Positions 4,445-5,434 of a stretch of DNA of 5,434 bases are shown here, piece by piece. The stretch spans positions 733-6,166 of the forward strand of contig PKXT01000043.1 of assembly GCA_003133505.1 (NCBI GenBank), in the 5' to 3' direction. The translations under genes and the position numbers were made by a program. The DNA comes from Acidobacteriota bacterium. Its GTDB lineage: Bacteria > Acidobacteriota > Terriglobia > Acidiferrales > UBA7541. Under the pieces are notes generated by a model. It searched no databases, was not told the DNA's origin, and saw nothing but the letters and a program-made list of their open reading frames with translations. Numbering within the stretch: position 1 is the first letter of the stretch; each line of letters starts with the position of its first letter.

Positions 4445-5434
4445 CTACCGCGATTTTTCCTCCAACACCGCCTGGGCGGCGGCGAGGCGGGCGATAGGAA
4501 CGCGATAGGGGGAGGCGCTGACGTAATTCATCCCCTCGCGATGGCAGAACTTTACGCTCGCGCTGTCGCCGGCGTGTTCGCCGCAGATTCCTATTTTCAG
4601 CTGCGGGCGCGTCTCGCGGCCCTTGCGGATGGCCCACTCCATCAACATGCCCACGCCCTTGATATCGAGCGACTGGAAGGGATCGTCAGCGAAAATCGCG
4701 GCCTTCTTCTCGTCCACATAATCGGGGAGAAACCGCCCGGCATCGTCGCGCGACAAGCCCATAACTGTCTGGGTGAGGTCGTTGGTGCCGAACGAGAAAA
4801 ATTCGGCAACTTCTGCAATCTCATCCGCCAGCAGCGCGGCTCGCGGCAGCTCAATCATTGTGCCAACCAGATAATCGAGTTTTACTTTGGATTTGGAAAT
4901 AATAGCGTCGGCCACACGTCTGGTGGCTTGCTCCAGAATTTGCAGCTCTTTTCGATCCAAGACCAGCGGAATCATAATCTCAGGGAATACTTTAATCCCG
5001 CGCTTCTTGCATTCAATAGCCGCTTCAATAATGGCCCGCACCTGCATCTCCAGGATCTCAGGGAACGTTATGGCTAGTCGGCAGCCCCGATGGCCAAGCA
5101 TGGGATTCGACTCGGCGAGTTGTGCCACTCGCTGGGCCACGAAGGCGGGTGGCAAGCCCGTTTTGCGCGCCAAGTCTCTTTGCCGGCCGGCGTCATGGGG
5201 CACAAATTCATGCAACGGCGGATCGATGAGCCTGATGGTAACGGGAAAGCCGTCCATGGCCTCGAAGATGCCGATGAAATCACGCCGTTGGAAGGGCAGC
5301 AGCTTATCCAGCGCCTTCACCCGCGCCTCTTTGTCATTAGCCAAAATCATTTCCTGCACCGCGAACTGGCGCTCCTCGCTCTTTTCGGGGAACTCAAAAT
5401 CCTTAAAAAACATGTGCTCGGTGCGGCACAGCCC
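4445..5434 (-). CDS. ppdK: Pyruvate phosphate dikinase, C-terminal PEP/pyruvate-binding domain (5' truncated)
   Basis: PpdK interconverts pyruvate, ATP and phosphate with PEP, AMP and diphosphate through a phosphohistidine carrier in the cytoplasm. The window holds the last 329 residues, the TIM-barrel domain that exchanges phosphate between the His domain and pyruvate. The first visible residues, GLCRTEHMFF, are the PPDK signature at the start of this domain, so the ATG at 5413 is internal and the gene runs off the window. Other landmarks, counted from the first visible residue, are TIRLIDPPLHEF with its substrate-binding Arg near 68, GTMIELPRA with the metal-binding Glu near 195, GTNDLTQ near 216-222 with the second metal ligand Asp, and GICGEHAGD near 282-290 with the catalytic Cys near 284. 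The ending SPYRVPIARLAAAQA is typical of PPDK and separates it from PEP synthase and PTS enzyme I. The distance from catalytic Cys to C-terminus (about 45 residues) is normal. The stop is TAG at 4445-4447. The ATP-grasp and His domains lie outside, and no active-site defect is visible. Confidence 0.96.
   Translation of the reverse strand, partial: GLCRTEHMFFKDFEFPEKSEERQFAVQEMILANDKEARVKALDKLLPFQRRDFIGIFEAMDGFPVTIRLIDPPLHEFVPHDAGRQRDLARKTGLPPAFVAQRVAQLAESNPMLGHRGCRLAITFPEILEMQVRAIIEAAIECKKRGIKVFPEIMIPLVLDRKELQILEQATRRVADAIISKSKVKLDYLVGTMIELPRAALLADEIAEVAEFFSFGTNDLTQTVMGLSRDDAGRFLPDYVDEKKAAIFADDPFQSLDIKGVGMLMEWAIRKGRETRPQLKIGICGEHAGDSASVKFCHREGMNYVSASPYRVPIARLAAAQAVLEEKSR

Noticed and set aside
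4541..5077. 178-codon plus-strand ORF inside ppdK
   Set aside because: It is exactly antisense to the strongly conserved PPDK C-terminal domain, which explains the open frame. It shows no recognisable motif.
5413..5413. ATG at 5413 as the true start of a short PEP-binding protein
   Set aside because: The frame continues upstream to the window edge with GLCRTEH, the conserved PPDK signature, so the Met is internal.

Overview
The window looks like a moderately GC-rich chromosomal segment from a diderm, LPS-making bacterium. The best phylum guess is Acidobacteriota. The main reason is one 786-residue protein in which two complete LptF/LptG-type permeases are fused in tandem, an arrangement I associate with that phylum. 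A TGTCAT(n)CTGAG-type intergenic motif near 4410 gives weak extra support. Both are recalled associations that I could not check by search.

Layout: (1) 1-581, plus strand, is the 3' end of a Gly/Thr/Ser/Ala-rich, probably exported beta-rich protein of unknown function. (2) 582-782 is a non-coding gap between convergent genes with one modest hairpin. (3) 783-1640, minus strand, is a class I SAM-dependent methyltransferase. (4) 1641-1679 is a very short divergent promoter region carrying a good extended -10 (TGC-TAGAAT) that faces the next gene. (5) 1680-4040, plus strand, is the LptF-LptG fusion, the inner-membrane part of the LPS exporter. (6) 4041-4444 is a visibly more A+T-rich stretch with one doubtful 73-codon ORF, a perfect 8-bp inverted repeat spanning that ORF's ribosome-binding site and start codon, an imperfect direct repeat, and several short inverted repeats. 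(7) 4445-5434, minus strand, is the C-terminal third of pyruvate phosphate dikinase, whose 5' end lies outside the window.

The lptFG product should assemble with LptB (not in the window) to extract LPS from the inner membrane. The divergent methyltransferase has the look of envelope or glycoconjugate-associated enzymes, but nothing here fixes its substrate. PpdK is a central-carbon enzyme (pyruvate/PEP interconversion) with no evident link to the others.

I see no tRNA, rRNA, CRISPR array, transposase or phage gene. The points most worth a second look are the one-chain LptFG with its Arg-rich cytosolic linker, its near-leaderless start, and the 4041-4444 region, where a possible small winged-helix protein sits behind a palindrome that could be its own operator or a translation-control hairpin.
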